A stretch of DNA of 57,570 nt from Bradyrhizobium oropedii (GTDB lineage Bacteria; Pseudomonadota; Alphaproteobacteria; Rhizobiales; Xanthobacteraceae): contig NZ_JACMYO010000030.1 of assembly GCF_020889685.1 (NCBI RefSeq), forward strand, positions 1 to 57,570. The letters are read 5' to 3'. Shown here piece by piece: positions 26,480-36,311 of the stretch (positions are counted from its first letter, which is position 1; each line of letters starts with the position of its first letter). The position numbers and the translations under genes were made by a program. The notes under the pieces were generated by a model that ran no database searches, was not told where the DNA came from, and saw only the letters and a program-made list of their open reading frames with translations.

Positions 26480-27817
26480 TCAGTGCGCCATCATCGGCTC
26501 GCGCATGGATCGCTCCAGGACCGGATCGATCCGCAGCCGGATCGTGACGAGCGCGCCGATCAATCCGACGACCGCGAGCAGCAGCAGGCCGGCGGTGAAT
26601 CCACCGGTCAAGTCCTTCAGATATCCCATGGCGAACGGGCCGGCGAAGCCTGACAGATTGCCGAGCGAGTTGATCGCGGCAATGCCTGCCGCGGCCGAAG
26701 CGCCGTTCAGGATGCTGGCCGGCATCGGCCAGAACATCGGTGGCACCGCCGAAACGCCGATCTGGGCGATGCAGAGCAGGCCGACGATCAGCACCGGACT
26801 GGAGACCAGCCCGGCAAGGCCGATGCCGACGGCAGCAAGCGTCAATGCGCCGGCGACATGGTAGCGCCGCTCGCCGGTCTTGTCGGAATGGCGGCCGAGC
26901 AGCACCATGCCGACCGCGCCGAACACGAAGGGTAGGGCGGCGATGAAGCCGGTCTGGGTGTCGGTGACGCCAAACGCCTTGATGATGGTCGGCAGGAAGA
27001 ACGCGACGCCGTAGCTCGCTGCATTGAGGCAGAAGTACACCAGCGCGCAGGCGAGCACCCGCGAGTCGGTGAGCGATTGCATCACCGAGATGTGCTCCAC
27101 GGCTTCCTTCTTCTGCCGCTCGATCTCAAGGGTGTTCTGCACCCACTTGATCTCGTCGGGCTGCAGCCAGCTCGCCTGGCGCGGGAAGTCGGGCAGCATC
27201 GCCAGGACGGCGAAGCCGACCAGCACCGACGGCAGCGCTTCGCAGATGAACAGCCACTGCCACCCGGTGAGACCGCCTCCCGACAGGTTGAGCAGCAGTC
27301 CCGAGATCGGCGCCCCGATGATGCTCGAGATCGGGATCGCGAGCATGAACAGGCTGATGACGCGGGCGCGATAGATCGTCGGGAACCAGAGCGTCAGATA
27401 AAAGATGATGCCGGGGAAGAACCCGGCCTCGCAAGCACCGAGCAGCAGGCGAAGGAAGTAGAAGATCCACTCGCTCGAGAGGCCGCTCGCCGCGGACATC
27501 TGCGGGATGAAGGCGAATGCCGCCGAGACGATGCCCCAGCTGATCATGATGCGGGCGATCCAGCGTCGCGCGCCAAATCGTTCCAGAAGGATGTTGGAGG
27601 GCACCTCGAAGAAGAAGTAGCCGACGAAGAACAGGCCTGCGCCGAGCCCGTAGGCGGCTTCGCTGAGGCCAAGCGCGGTGTTCATGTGCAGCTTCGCGAA
27701 GCCGACATTGACGCGATCGAGATAGGCCACGAAGTAACAGAGGATGAGGAAGGGGATCAGCCGCCGCATCATCTTTCCGATTGCGCGCTTCTCGACATCG
27801 TCGCTCATCGTTCCCAT
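26480..27817 (-). CDS. MFS transporter (anion:cation symporter type)
   Basis: 445 residues from the ATG at 27817; the ATG three codons later has a more usual spacing to GGGA and may be used instead. Twelve membrane segments. The ACS-family signature is present: LCYFVAYLDRVNVGFAKLHM at the first helix, GYFFFEVPSNILLERFGAR in helix two, and a cytoplasmic loop before helix seven. Relatives take up organic acids such as phthalate or tartrate. It diverges from a LysR regulator, which likely controls it. Confidence 0.88.
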   Translation of the reverse strand: MGTMSDDVEKRAIGKMMRRLIPFLILCYFVAYLDRVNVGFAKLHMNTALGLSEAAYGLGAGLFFVGYFFFEVPSNILLERFGARRWIARIMISWGIVSAAFAFIPQMSAASGLSSEWIFYFLRLLLGACEAGFFPGIIFYLTLWFPTIYRARVISLFMLAIPISSIIGAPISGLLLNLSGGGLTGWQWLFICEALPSVLVGFAVLAMLPDFPRQASWLQPDEIKWVQNTLEIERQKKEAVEHISVMQSLTDSRVLACALVYFCLNAASYGVAFFLPTIIKAFGVTDTQTGFIAALPFVFGAVGMVLLGRHSDKTGERRYHVAGALTLAAVGIGLAGLVSSPVLIVGLLCIAQIGVSAVPPMFWPMPASILNGASAAAGIAAINSLGNLSGFAGPFAMGYLKDLTGGFTAGLLLLAVVGLIGALVTIRLRIDPVLERSMREPMMAH

Positions 27818-28051
27818 CCCTTCTGGTTTTCAATTCGGCGCACGGTCACCGCGCTGTCCGGGGTGGCACATTGTACACCCGCAGCGGTCCGTCGCGTTGC
27901 CCTTGCAAGTCTGCTTGCAATCCTCGCATTCATTGTTGTGTAATCGACGGTCGCGTGACTAATGGCATTTGGGAATGGAGCCATGGCGAAACCGTCATGA
28001 TGCACCGCGGCATAACCGCGGGAACCTTGCCGGGCAGGATGGTGGCGGGCG

Positions 28052-28990
28052 GTGATCAACAATCTGAAATTACGCCAGTTGCGCCTGCTGGTCGCGCTCG
28101 ACACCGAGCGCAAGCTGCAACTGGCTGCCGAGCGCTTGAACATCACCCAGTCGGCAGCATCGAAGATGCTGGCCGAGATCGAGGCGGTGGCGCGGGTTCC
28201 GTTGTTCGAGCGAACGGCGCGCGGCGTTGAGCCGACGGCCTATGGTTCGATTCTGATCCGTGGCGGCAGGAGCGTGCTGGCGGACCTTGACCGGGTCACC
28301 AATGAGTTTGCTGGTTACAGGTCCGGCGAGCTCGGTACGGTATCGGTCGGAACGGTCGCCAAGCCCAGCATCGACCTTGTCGTCGACGTCATGCAGTATC
28401 TCGGCGAGAAGCTGCACCGGGTGAACATTTCGCTCGATGTCAGCACCAGCAAGCCGTTGATCGCGCGTCTGCTCGCGCTCGAGCTTGACTTCGTCGTTGC
28501 GCGCATTCCAGCCGGCGTCGATCCCGGGCAGTTCGACTATCACGAGATCGGCGCCGAGCAGGCCGGCTTGCTGGTTCGCGCCGAGCATCCGCTGGCCGCG
28601 CTCGACAGCGTCAATCTGGAAGATGCGGTCGACCTGCAATGGATCTCCCAGCCGAGGGAATCCTTCATGCGCCAGGCGCTCGAGCGGCTGTTCTACAGCC
28701 GGGGCATCGCGCCGCCCCAGCGCATGATCAACACCGAGTCCTTCTCCGCGTCGATCGGAATTGCCGCAGGGATCGATGCGATCGTGCCGGTGCCCTTGCT
28801 GATCTTCGATCTGCTCGATCCGCAGCGCTTCAAGATGCTGCGGATCCGCGACCAGCTGATGCTCGAGAGTTACGGGCTGATCAAGCTTCGCAAACGCGCG
28901 CTGTCGCCGGCCGCGATGCTGGTGTTCGATGCGATGATGCGGCTCGGCGTCGAGAGCAGCCGGCCGGCGGCTGACGGGCAGTCCGCGTGA
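28052..28990 (+). CDS. LysR family transcriptional regulator
   Basis: 312 residues with a GTG start at 28052. The N-terminal helix-turn-helix is LRLLVALDTERKLQLAAERL followed by NITQSAASKMLAEIEA and PLFERTARGVEPTAYG. The effector-binding domain follows from residue 90, with GTVSVGTVAKPS as the first strand. The divergent MFS transporter 234 bp away is the natural target. The inducer is unknown; relatives in this subgroup respond to aromatic or sugar acids. Confidence 0.9.
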   Translation: MINNLKLRQLRLLVALDTERKLQLAAERLNITQSAASKMLAEIEAVARVPLFERTARGVEPTAYGSILIRGGRSVLADLDRVTNEFAGYRSGELGTVSVGTVAKPSIDLVVDVMQYLGEKLHRVNISLDVSTSKPLIARLLALELDFVVARIPAGVDPGQFDYHEIGAEQAGLLVRAEHPLAALDSVNLEDAVDLQWISQPRESFMRQALERLFYSRGIAPPQRMINTESFSASIGIAAGIDAIVPVPLLIFDLLDPQRFKMLRIRDQLMLESYGLIKLRKRALSPAAMLVFDAMMRLGVESSRPAADGQSA

Positions 28991-29008
28991 CGCTGTCCGC
29001 AGTCGTGC

Positions 29009-30202
29009 TCAGCGGAACATGCTGCGCAGGTTCTGCGCGATCTCGAACAGCGCAGGATTGTGCTTCACGGCGCGCTTGGCGCGGCTGATGGCTGACAGTG
29101 CGCCGGCCGCCGCCTTTCCGCGCAGGCTGAGCGGAATGAAGCTGTCGACGATCGCTTCGTCGTCCTTGCAGAACAGCCGCTTGTACTCGTCCGAGCCGAT
29201 GCCGAGATCGAAAGCGCGGTAGTTCTGGCCGGCATGGCGATCGATGATGTCGCGCATCAGGATCAGGCCGGGGCTGAACTTGGAATTGGCCGACATCGTG
29301 TAGGTGTTGAACATCATCGAGAACCGATGACCGTCGGAGACGCCGGCGAAGATCGCAATCACTTCCTCGTCGCACTCCAGTGCGTGGATGTCGATCGCGT
29401 AGCCCTTGCCGTCGGCGCGCGGTGCGAGGCAGGCGCTGCGAATGAACTGCTCGACGCCCGGCTCGGCGAACACGTCAGGCAGCTTCTGCTCGGCCATGCG
29501 CTGCGGCTTGACGCGGAAGAACCAGTCGAGCAGGCGGCAGACATCGGCGCTCTCGCTCGCGACGTGATAGCGATAGCCGGGCAGCGGCTGCAGCTTGCGC
29601 TCCTTGCCCTTGAGGCGGCGGCGAAACGAATTGCTTATCAGTGCCGCAGGTTCAGCGCCGGGCTCGATCTGCAACAGCGGGCAGTCGTTGACCGAAGGCT
29701 GGTGCGGCAGCAAGGCGAGCGGATTGGGCAAGTCCTGCCAGCGCAACGGTTGCTGACACAGCACGAGCGCATCGACGCGGGAGCGGTCGGTGATCGAGCT
29801 GATCAAGGCGGTGACGTCGGCTTCGGTTGCGTTGGCGGCGAAATCCTTGTCGCACAGCGCCATGTTGAAGGTTGCATGCTTGCCGCCCATGAAGCTCGCG
29901 CAGTTCGCGCCCAGACGGGACTCGGCGGCGAGCGGCAACAGCAGCAGCGGCCGGCGTTCGCTGTCATGCGCGACGACGATGAAAGGCCGCAGGCCTTCGC
30001 GTTCGCCGACCTGGCGCTGCCAATTGGCAAGAAAATCGAAGCGCTGATAGGGTGTGTAGCTGTGTTGCGATGTCTCGAGACTGCGCCAGATCGCCTCGGC
30101 CGCAGCGAGATCATGAATGATGTCGACGCCTGCAACGCGGATTGCGTTCGGCCACGTTCGCGTCCCCACCGTCTGGCCTTCGATTGCCGCCGCCATGGTC
30201 AT
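29009..30202 (-). CDS. GNAT/CelD-BcsL-like acyltransferase
   Basis: 397 residues from the ATG at 30202 or the one two codons later. Pattern of the CelD/BcsL (Acetyltransf_6) family: an N-terminal domain with SYTPYQRFDFLANWQRQVGE, a central SNSFRRRLKGKERKL, and the acetyltransferase core YAIDIHALECDEEVIAIFAG with FSPGLILMRDIIDRHAGQ and YRAFDLGIGSDEYKRLF. Proteins of this group occur in cellulose and exopolysaccharide clusters and are thought to acylate sugars or link amino acids. It diverges from the deacetylase-like gene, and both probably modify the polymer. Confidence 0.85.
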   Translation of the reverse strand: MTMAAAIEGQTVGTRTWPNAIRVAGVDIIHDLAAAEAIWRSLETSQHSYTPYQRFDFLANWQRQVGEREGLRPFIVVAHDSERRPLLLLPLAAESRLGANCASFMGGKHATFNMALCDKDFAANATEADVTALISSITDRSRVDALVLCQQPLRWQDLPNPLALLPHQPSVNDCPLLQIEPGAEPAALISNSFRRRLKGKERKLQPLPGYRYHVASESADVCRLLDWFFRVKPQRMAEQKLPDVFAEPGVEQFIRSACLAPRADGKGYAIDIHALECDEEVIAIFAGVSDGHRFSMMFNTYTMSANSKFSPGLILMRDIIDRHAGQNYRAFDLGIGSDEYKRLFCKDDEAIVDSFIPLSLRGKAAAGALSAISRAKRAVKHNPALFEIAQNLRSMFR

Positions 30203-30357
30203 CTCGGAACCTAAATTTTTTAAGGTAATAATATACAGTTCTCGGCTGGGGCCGACCTTCGCAGGGAAATGTCAACAAAGAGTAAGAACAATGGCCCAAC
30301 CGTGGGCTTGGCGGCGTATCGGAACTGCCCGACAGGGCAAGGGCGGGTAGAGGGATC

Positions 30358-31422
30358 TTGGCGCCGGACAACGGGATTTTGCGACGGGCCCGGATGGAGC
30401 TCGCCTATTTCAGCGGCGCTTTCAGGCTGCGGGAACGCGAGGTCGGGGGCGCCGGGGTCATCCTACGCTTTGCGCGCGTCCGCCCCGCGCGTCGAGGACG
30501 GTTCCAGCCGCTGAAGTCGCAGGAGATCACGCCGGCATTGCTCGATCGCACGATCCGCGCTCTGAAGCGCTGGCAGTACGACATCGTCGGGATCGACGAG
30601 GCCTGCCGCCGGGCGGTGACCATGCCGGAGCGCCGGCGCTTTGCCTGCCTGACCTTCGACGGCGCCACCAAGGACATCGTCACCCATGCCTATCCCGTGC
30701 TCGTCAGGCACGGCGTTCCCTTCACCCTTTACCTGCCGACGGCGTTTCCCGACGGCGTTGGCGTGGCGTGGTGGCTGGCACTGGAAGATATCATCGCGCG
30801 CGAAAGCCGTATCAACCTGGTGATCGACGGCCGGGACCGGCACTTCGTGGTCTCAAGCCTGTCGGACAAATACGAGCTGTTCGACTTCCTGTCCGGCTGG
30901 CTGCGCAAGCTGCCGCCGTCGGAGCTGTCCTATGCGGTGAACGATCTCGGCCGGCGCTATTCGGTCGATGCAGCGCAATTGTCACGCAGCGCCTCGTTCG
31001 ACTGGGCGGATCTGGCGAAACTCGCCGCCGATCCGAACGTGACGTTCGGCTGCGCCACGGTGAATTATCCGGCACTGTCGAGCCTGAAGGCTGCCGCTGC
31101 GCTGCGCGAGATGGCGATGGGAAAGGCGGTCGCCGAGAGTGCGCTCCGGCGGCCGATCAAGCATTTCGCGTATCCTTTCGGGGACCGCGACGCGTTCGCT
31201 CGTCCGGATGTGGTGATGGCGGAGGAGACCGGCTTTGCCAGCGCAGTGTCGACCATCTCCGGCGTCGTCGAGGCGCAGGGGCGCACCAACCTTCACGCCC
31301 TGCCGCGCATCGCATGGGACGGCCGTGTGCGCTCTTTACGGATCATGCGCGTGCTGCTCTCGGGCGTGATGTTCGCGCGGGTTCGGCCGACGCGGAGCGC
31401 GAGCATCCAGAGCGGAATCTAA
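30358..31422 (+). CDS. Polysaccharide-deacetylase-fold protein lacking metal ligands
   Basis: 354 residues from a TTG at 30358 preceded by AGAGGG; an ATG at 30394 is the alternative. The NodB-type fold is evident: FACLTFDGATKD (about residues 95-106), VPFTLYLPTAF, FGCATVNYPALSSL (about 230-243) and FAYPFGDRDAF (about 271). In active enzymes the first motif has two aspartates (TFDDG) and the second two histidines (HTVNHP). Here the second aspartate is glycine and both histidines are replaced (alanine and tyrosine), so none of the three metal ligands remains. It may bind sugar or act as a scaffold in exopolysaccharide modification. Confidence 0.85.
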   Translation: MAPDNGILRRARMELAYFSGAFRLREREVGGAGVILRFARVRPARRGRFQPLKSQEITPALLDRTIRALKRWQYDIVGIDEACRRAVTMPERRRFACLTFDGATKDIVTHAYPVLVRHGVPFTLYLPTAFPDGVGVAWWLALEDIIARESRINLVIDGRDRHFVVSSLSDKYELFDFLSGWLRKLPPSELSYAVNDLGRRYSVDAAQLSRSASFDWADLAKLAADPNVTFGCATVNYPALSSLKAAAALREMAMGKAVAESALRRPIKHFAYPFGDRDAFARPDVVMAEETGFASAVSTISGVVEAQGRTNLHALPRIAWDGRVRSLRIMRVLLSGVMFARVRPTRSASIQSGI

Positions 31423-31473
31423 GTTGGGCATGATCTTTTCGGAAAACCGCTTCGCACTTTTCCGGATCAGGCC

Positions 31474-31683
31474 TTAGGCGCGGTCGGGCCGCGACATCCA
31501 GGATACGATCGGCATCGCCGGCAGCACCCAGCCGAGGCCGGCGACGACGTAGAAGATCGCTTGCAGCAGCCCCGAACTGGCGAGCCATGGGGTCTGGGCG
31601 ACCGTCATGCCGAGCAGCGACCACACCACCACCAGGATGAGCAGGAAGATGGTTCCGAGCAGTTTGCGGGTGCGTATGGCCAT
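31474..31683 (-). CDS. DUF2842 small membrane protein
   Basis: 69 residues from the ATG at 31683; the longer frame to 31770 has a basic, improbable N-terminus. Two membrane segments (about residues 8-29 and 38-60) separated by a short loop ([11 protein letters not shown]), ending MSRPDRA, match DUF2842, a short inner membrane family of alphaproteobacteria with no known role. It diverges from the heme A synthase gene with about 100 bp between. Confidence 0.8.
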   Translation of the reverse strand: MAIRTRKLLGTIFLLILVVVWSLLGMTVAQTPWLASSGLLQAIFYVVAGLGWVLPAMPIVSWMSRPDRA

Positions 31684-31785
31684 GGCGGATATCTGCAACT
31701 CGTGATCCCAAGCGTTTCGGCGGCGCTTGCGCCGCGGGCGCGCCGGACTATAAGGGGCCCGAAAATCCAATCAAGTCAGGGCGAA

Positions 31786-32871
31786 ATGGCCGGTATTTCC
31801 GCAAAGACATCGCAGCTCCGCGCCGTCAGAGTTTGGCTATTGGCGGTCGCCGGCCTGATCGCATTGATGGTGCTGGTCGGCGGCGCCACGCGGCTCACCG
31901 AGTCCGGTCTGTCGATCGTCGAATGGAAGCCGGTGACCGGTGCGCTGCCGCCGCTGACTGAGACGCAGTGGACCCAGGCGTTCGAGGGCTATCAGAAGAT
32001 TCCGCAATATCGCGAGCTCAATGCCGGAATGACGCTCGCGCAGTTCAAGACGATCTTCTGGTGGGAATGGAGCCACCGGCTGCTCGGCCGCGTGATCGGC
32101 GCCGCCTATCTGCTGCCGTTCCTGTATTTCCTGTGGCGTGGCGCGGTGAGCGGCGAGCTCGGCCGCCGGCTTTGGATGATCTTCGGCCTCGGTGCGCTGC
32201 AGGGCGGCGTCGGCTGGTGGATGGTGGCGTCCGGCCTCTCGGAGCGCGTCGAGGTGTCGCAGTATCGACTGGCGACGCACCTGGTGCTGGCGTTGTTGAT
32301 CTTTGCGGCGATCGTCTGGACGCTGCGGCGGCTGACCGACCGCTCGGCCGTGGTCGCGCCCGTCAGGCTGAAGATTACAAGCGTGGTGTTGCTGGTGCTG
32401 ACTTTCGTGCAGCTCTATTTCGGCGCGCTGGTCGCGGGGCTTCGTGCAGGCAGGGTCTACAACACCTGGCCCGAGATCGATGGCGGCTTCATTCCGTCGG
32501 CTGACCGGTTGTGGTTCGAGACGCCGTGGTGGCGCAACCTGTTCGACAACACGCTGACGGTGCAGTTCGAGCATCGCATGACCGCCTATCTGCTGTTCGC
32601 GCTGGCGATCGCGCATGCGATCGATGCCGTGCGTTCGCGCGCCGGCGGCGCTGTCATCGCGGGCGCCTGGTGGCTGGTCGCCGCGATCACGCTGCAGGCG
32701 ACGCTCGGCATCCTGACGCTGCTGCACCAGGTGCCGATCGATCTGGCGCTGACCCACCAGGCGGTCGCCATCGTGGTGCTGACGCTCGCGGTGCTGCAGG
32801 CCGAGCGCTTCGCGGCGCGCCGGACCGAGCGGGACCAGCCGACCCTCGTTCCGGCCGGCCAGTCCGTTTGA
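31786..32871 (+). CDS. ctaA: Heme A synthase (COX15/CtaA)
   Basis: 361 residues from the ATG at 31786. Oxidises the C8 methyl of heme O to a formyl group to give heme A for cytochrome aa3 oxidase. Eight membrane helices. The conserved histidines are in [32 protein letters not shown] and [10 protein letters not shown], arranged as two four-helix bundles. The loop [19 protein letters not shown] after helix one is diagnostic of the alphaproteobacterial/mitochondrial type, which lacks the cysteine pair of Bacillus CtaA. No other cox genes lie nearby. Confidence 0.95.
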   Translation: MAGISAKTSQLRAVRVWLLAVAGLIALMVLVGGATRLTESGLSIVEWKPVTGALPPLTETQWTQAFEGYQKIPQYRELNAGMTLAQFKTIFWWEWSHRLLGRVIGAAYLLPFLYFLWRGAVSGELGRRLWMIFGLGALQGGVGWWMVASGLSERVEVSQYRLATHLVLALLIFAAIVWTLRRLTDRSAVVAPVRLKITSVVLLVLTFVQLYFGALVAGLRAGRVYNTWPEIDGGFIPSADRLWFETPWWRNLFDNTLTVQFEHRMTAYLLFALAIAHAIDAVRSRAGGAVIAGAWWLVAAITLQATLGILTLLHQVPIDLALTHQAVAIVVLTLAVLQAERFAARRTERDQPTLVPAGQSV

Positions 32872-32875
32872 TCGA

Positions 32876-33727
32876 TCAGGACAGATAGTCGAGCCCGATA
32901 TCTAGCGCGGCCGAGCTGTGGGTCACCCAGCCGACCGAGATCAGGTCGACGCCGGTGGCGGCAATCGCCGCCGCCGTCGCAGCCGTGATGCGGCCCGAGG
33001 CTTCGGTGAGCGCCTTGCCGCGCGCCATCGCCACTGCCTGAGTGAGCTGCTCGGTCGTCATGTTGTCGAGCAGCACCGCGTCGACGCCGAGCGCCAGCGC
33101 CACTTCGAGCTGCGCCAGCGTGTCGACCTCGACCTCGATCTTGACGAGATGACCGGCATTGGCCTTGGCGCGTTCGACCGCGGGGCGGATGCCGCCGGCT
33201 AGCGCGATGTGGTTGTCCTTGATCAGCACCGCGTCGTCGAGCCCGAAGCGATGATTGCCGCCGCCGCCGGCGCGGACCGCGTATTTCTCCAGCGCACGAA
33301 GCCCTGGCGTGGTCTTGCGGGTACAGACGATCTGCGCCCGGGTGCCCGCGACGGCCTTGGCCAGCGTGGCAGTTGCGGTCGCGACGCCGCTCAGATGGCA
33401 GAGGAAGTTGAGCGCGGTTCGTTCCGCGGTGAGCAGGCTGCGCGCCGGACCGTCGATGATCGCGATGACCTGGTCGGGTTCGACCGCGCTGCCGTCGGGC
33501 CGCTCGGCGCGCAGCTCGATCGCCGGAGACACTGTCTGGAAGGCAGACCGTGCGACGTCGAGCCCGGCGATCACGCCGGGCTGCCGGGCGCGCATCACCA
33601 GCCGGGCCTGCTGGCTGGCCGGGACGATTGCATCGGCCGTGATATCGCCGGCGCGACCGAGATCCTCGCGCAAGGCGGTCAGCACGATCGGCTCATACAG
33701 CAGCGGCAGCAGGGGATTGAGGGTCAT
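32876..33727 (-). CDS. nadC: Nicotinate-nucleotide pyrophosphorylase (quinolinate phosphoribosyltransferase)
   Basis: 283 residues. Converts quinolinate and PRPP to nicotinate mononucleotide, third step of de novo NAD synthesis. Motifs: ERTALNFLCHLSGVAT, IVCTRKTTPGLRALEKYAV, GGGNHRFGLDDAVLIKDNH, KIEVEVDTLAQLEVAL and LLDNMTTEQL. Start overlaps the nadB stop by four bases (ATGA). Last gene of the nadA-nadB-nadC operon. Confidence 0.97.
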   Translation of the reverse strand: MTLNPLLPLLYEPIVLTALREDLGRAGDITADAIVPASQQARLVMRARQPGVIAGLDVARSAFQTVSPAIELRAERPDGSAVEPDQVIAIIDGPARSLLTAERTALNFLCHLSGVATATATLAKAVAGTRAQIVCTRKTTPGLRALEKYAVRAGGGGNHRFGLDDAVLIKDNHIALAGGIRPAVERAKANAGHLVKIEVEVDTLAQLEVALALGVDAVLLDNMTTEQLTQAVAMARGKALTEASGRITAATAAAIAATGVDLISVGWVTHSSAALDIGLDYLS

Positions 33728-35274
33728 GAGAGGGCACTCCTGGCGAATGTCTTGGATTCAACGATGTCGCGTGCGGCGGCGAGCGCCTCGGCGCGGGTGA
33801 GGGACGACGGGGATGCCGACAAGGCGGTGTGCGGGAAGTCGATGCGGAAATGGCCGCCGCGGCTTTCCTCGCGCCTGATTGCGGCAACCGCGATCATCAA
33901 GCCGACCAGCGCAGCGTCGGATGCGGCGCTGGGGCTGCGCGCGAGCGGATAGAGGCTGCGGATCGCGCGTGCGATGCCGTCGCGGTCACGCAGCACGCTG
34001 AGCCCGTGGGTGAGGATCGGCCGCACGGCGGACGGATCGGACGCCTGTGGCATCGTGTCATCGCGCAGCATCGCGCGCGGGCCTGCGCTCACGCCTTCGA
34101 TGCTCTCGGCGACCCATCGCGCGCAGACGATCGCTTCCATCAGCGAGTTGCTGGCGAGCCGGTTGGCGCCGTGCAGCCCGGTGCGCGCGGCTTCGCCGCA
34201 GGCCCACAGGCCCTGCACTGTGCTGCGGCCAAAGCCGTCAACCGCGATGCCGCCCATGTGGTAATGAACCGCCGGCCGGATCGGGATCGGGGCATGGGCG
34301 GGATCGATGCCGGCCATCTTGCAGAACGCGCTGATCACGGGATAGCGCTGCGCGAAATCCGCGCCCGGATGTTGGCGCGCGTCGAGGAAGGTGCGATGGC
34401 CTGCGGCACGGTGGCGCCAGACGGCGCGCGCGACGATGTCGCGTGGCGCAAGCTCGGCGCCGGGTTGATCGGCCATGAAGCGCCGGCCGGTCTCGTCGAT
34501 CAGCACCGCGCCGTCGCCGCGGATCGCCTCGGTCAACAGCGGCATCGGCCGCGACGGTCCGTCGAAGGCGGTCGGATGAAACTGGACGAATTCGATGTCC
34601 GATAGCCTTGCGCCGGCATGCGCGGCGAGCGCGAGCCCCTGGCCGAAACACCCACCCGGATTGGTGCTGTCGGCGAACAGCCCGCCGATGCCGCCGGTCG
34701 CGATCACGACGCGGTTGGTCGCGATCGTGAGCGGACCGCGGTCGCTCGCTGCAAGCACGCCCCTGACTGCATTGTCCTCGACCAGCAGGCGGCGCGCCTC
34801 GACAACTTCCAGCAGCGTGATCGACGGCGTCCGGCGCACCGCGGCGATCAGCGCGCGCATGATCTCGCGGCCGGTGCCGTCGCCGGTGGCGTGCACGATG
34901 CGGTTGCGGCCATGCGCGGCCTCGAGCCCAAGTCGCCAGCTACCGTCGGCGCGGCGGTCGAAGGCAACGCCGAGCTCGGCGAGATGCTCCACGGCCGCAG
35001 GCGCGGCGTGGACGATCCGCGATGCCGCTGCCGCATCGCAAAGGCCGGCACCGGCCGCGAGCGTATCGGCGAGATGGAGGGCAGGGGTGTCATCCGCGCC
35101 GACAGGCGCGGCGAGGCCGCCTTGCGCCCACATGCTGGAGGCTTCCGCGCCGAGCGGCGATTTCGACAGCAGCACGACCAGCTCGGGCGCGAGTTGCAGC
35201 GCGGTCATCAGTCCCGCGGCGCCGCCGCCGATGATCACCGGGCGGCCGTTGAGATCGGAAACGTCGGTACTCAT
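33724..35274 (-). CDS. nadB: L-aspartate oxidase
   Basis: 516 residues from the ATG at 35274, which overlaps the nadA stop by four bases; longer upstream frame is nadA antisense-frame reading. FAD-dependent oxidation of aspartate to iminoaspartate, passed on to NadA. FAD site [31 protein letters not shown]; the active-site part [29 protein letters not shown] and [20 protein letters not shown]. Overlaps at both ends show tight translational coupling. Confidence 0.96.
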   Translation of the reverse strand: MSTDVSDLNGRPVIIGGGAAGLMTALQLAPELVVLLSKSPLGAEASSMWAQGGLAAPVGADDTPALHLADTLAAGAGLCDAAAASRIVHAAPAAVEHLAELGVAFDRRADGSWRLGLEAAHGRNRIVHATGDGTGREIMRALIAAVRRTPSITLLEVVEARRLLVEDNAVRGVLAASDRGPLTIATNRVVIATGGIGGLFADSTNPGGCFGQGLALAAHAGARLSDIEFVQFHPTAFDGPSRPMPLLTEAIRGDGAVLIDETGRRFMADQPGAELAPRDIVARAVWRHRAAGHRTFLDARQHPGADFAQRYPVISAFCKMAGIDPAHAPIPIRPAVHYHMGGIAVDGFGRSTVQGLWACGEAARTGLHGANRLASNSLMEAIVCARWVAESIEGVSAGPRAMLRDDTMPQASDPSAVRPILTHGLSVLRDRDGIARAIRSLYPLARSPSAASDAALVGLMIAVAAIRREESRGGHFRIDFPHTALSASPSSLTRAEALAAARDIVESKTFARSALS

Positions 35275-36257
35275 ATTGCCAGCATCCTTTCGACGCTCTT
35301 GCGCGCGCGATCGGCGATCGCAGGATCGATTGTGACCTCGTGCTGGTTGGTCTCCAGCGCGTGGCGGATGTTCTTCAGCGTGATCCGCTTCATGTGCGGA
35401 CAGAGATTGCAGGGGCGAACGAAGTCGACATCCGGGTTTCGCGCCGCGATGTTGTCGCTCATCGAGCATTCCGTCAGCAGCACGACGCGCGGCGGGCGTT
35501 TGGTCTCGACGAACGACTGCATCGCGGCCGTCGATCCCGCAAAGTCAGCTTCAGCGACCACCTCGGGCGGGCATTCCGGATGTGCCAGCACGGTGACGTC
35601 AGGGTAGTTTTCGCGCAGCTGGCGCACGTCATCGGCGGTGAACAGCTCATGCACCTCGCAATGGCCCTTCCAGGCGATGATCTTCTTGCTGGTTTGCTTG
35701 GCGATGTTCTGCGCCAGATATTCATCCGGCAGCATGATGACGCGCTCGGCGTCGAGCGAGTCCACGACCTTGAGCGCATTGCCCGAGGTGCAGCAGATAT
35801 CGGACTCCGCCTTCACCGCCGTCGACGTGTTGACGTAGGCGACCACAGGCGCGTCCGGATAGCGTGCCCGCATCAGCCGCACATCTTCAGCCGTAATGGA
35901 ATCCGCCAGCGAGCAGCCGGCCTTCGTGTCGGGGATCAGCACGGTCTTGGCCGGATTGAGCAGCTTGGCCGTCTCTGCCATGAAGTGCACGCCCGCGAGC
36001 ACGATGATTTCGGCGTCGACCTTGGTCGCTTCGCGCGCGAGCAAGAGGCTGTCGCCGACGATATCGGCGACGCCGTGGAAGATCTCCGGCGTCTGGTAGT
36101 TGTGCGCCAGCACCACCGCATTGCGGCGGCGCTTCAGCGCGAGGATCGCATCGACGTCCTCGGCAAACGTGGCCCATTCGAACGGCAGGATGACGCGTTT
36201 GACGCGCTCATAGAGCGGCGCGGTGCGGGTGAGAACATCGGTATCGAGCAAGGCCAT
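35271..36257 (-). CDS. nadA: Quinolinate synthase A
   Basis: 328 residues. Condenses iminoaspartate with dihydroxyacetone phosphate using a [4Fe-4S] cluster. The cluster cysteines are expected in [18 protein letters not shown] and [12 protein letters not shown]. Further motifs are [10 protein letters not shown] and [11 protein letters not shown]. First gene of the operon. Its Shine-Dalgarno (AAGGAGAG) lies inside the proximal copy of a repeated 22-bp operator-like element, so repressor binding would cover the region that encodes the ribosome-binding site. Confidence 0.96.
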   Translation of the reverse strand: MALLDTDVLTRTAPLYERVKRVILPFEWATFAEDVDAILALKRRRNAVVLAHNYQTPEIFHGVADIVGDSLLLAREATKVDAEIIVLAGVHFMAETAKLLNPAKTVLIPDTKAGCSLADSITAEDVRLMRARYPDAPVVAYVNTSTAVKAESDICCTSGNALKVVDSLDAERVIMLPDEYLAQNIAKQTSKKIIAWKGHCEVHELFTADDVRQLRENYPDVTVLAHPECPPEVVAEADFAGSTAAMQSFVETKRPPRVVLLTECSMSDNIAARNPDVDFVRPCNLCPHMKRITLKNIRHALETNQHEVTIDPAIADRARKSVERMLAI

Positions 36258-36306
36258 TTATACTCTCCTTGAGCATAAGATGGCTTATACTTATCCTGAG
36301 CATAAG
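36258..36306 (-). promoter_or_regulatory. Two tandem operator-like repeats before nadA
   Basis: Two copies of a 22-bp sequence at 36258-36279 and 36285-36306. On the + strand both read TTATACT-N6-GAGCATAAG. Each is an imperfect dyad (for the distal copy CTTATAC-N9-GCATAAG, six of seven positions paired). Their centres are 27 bp apart. They fill the 54-bp gap between the Nudix/winged-helix regulator gene and nadA. The proximal copy touches the nadA start codon. Confidence 0.75.
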
Positions 36307-36311
36307 GCGTG

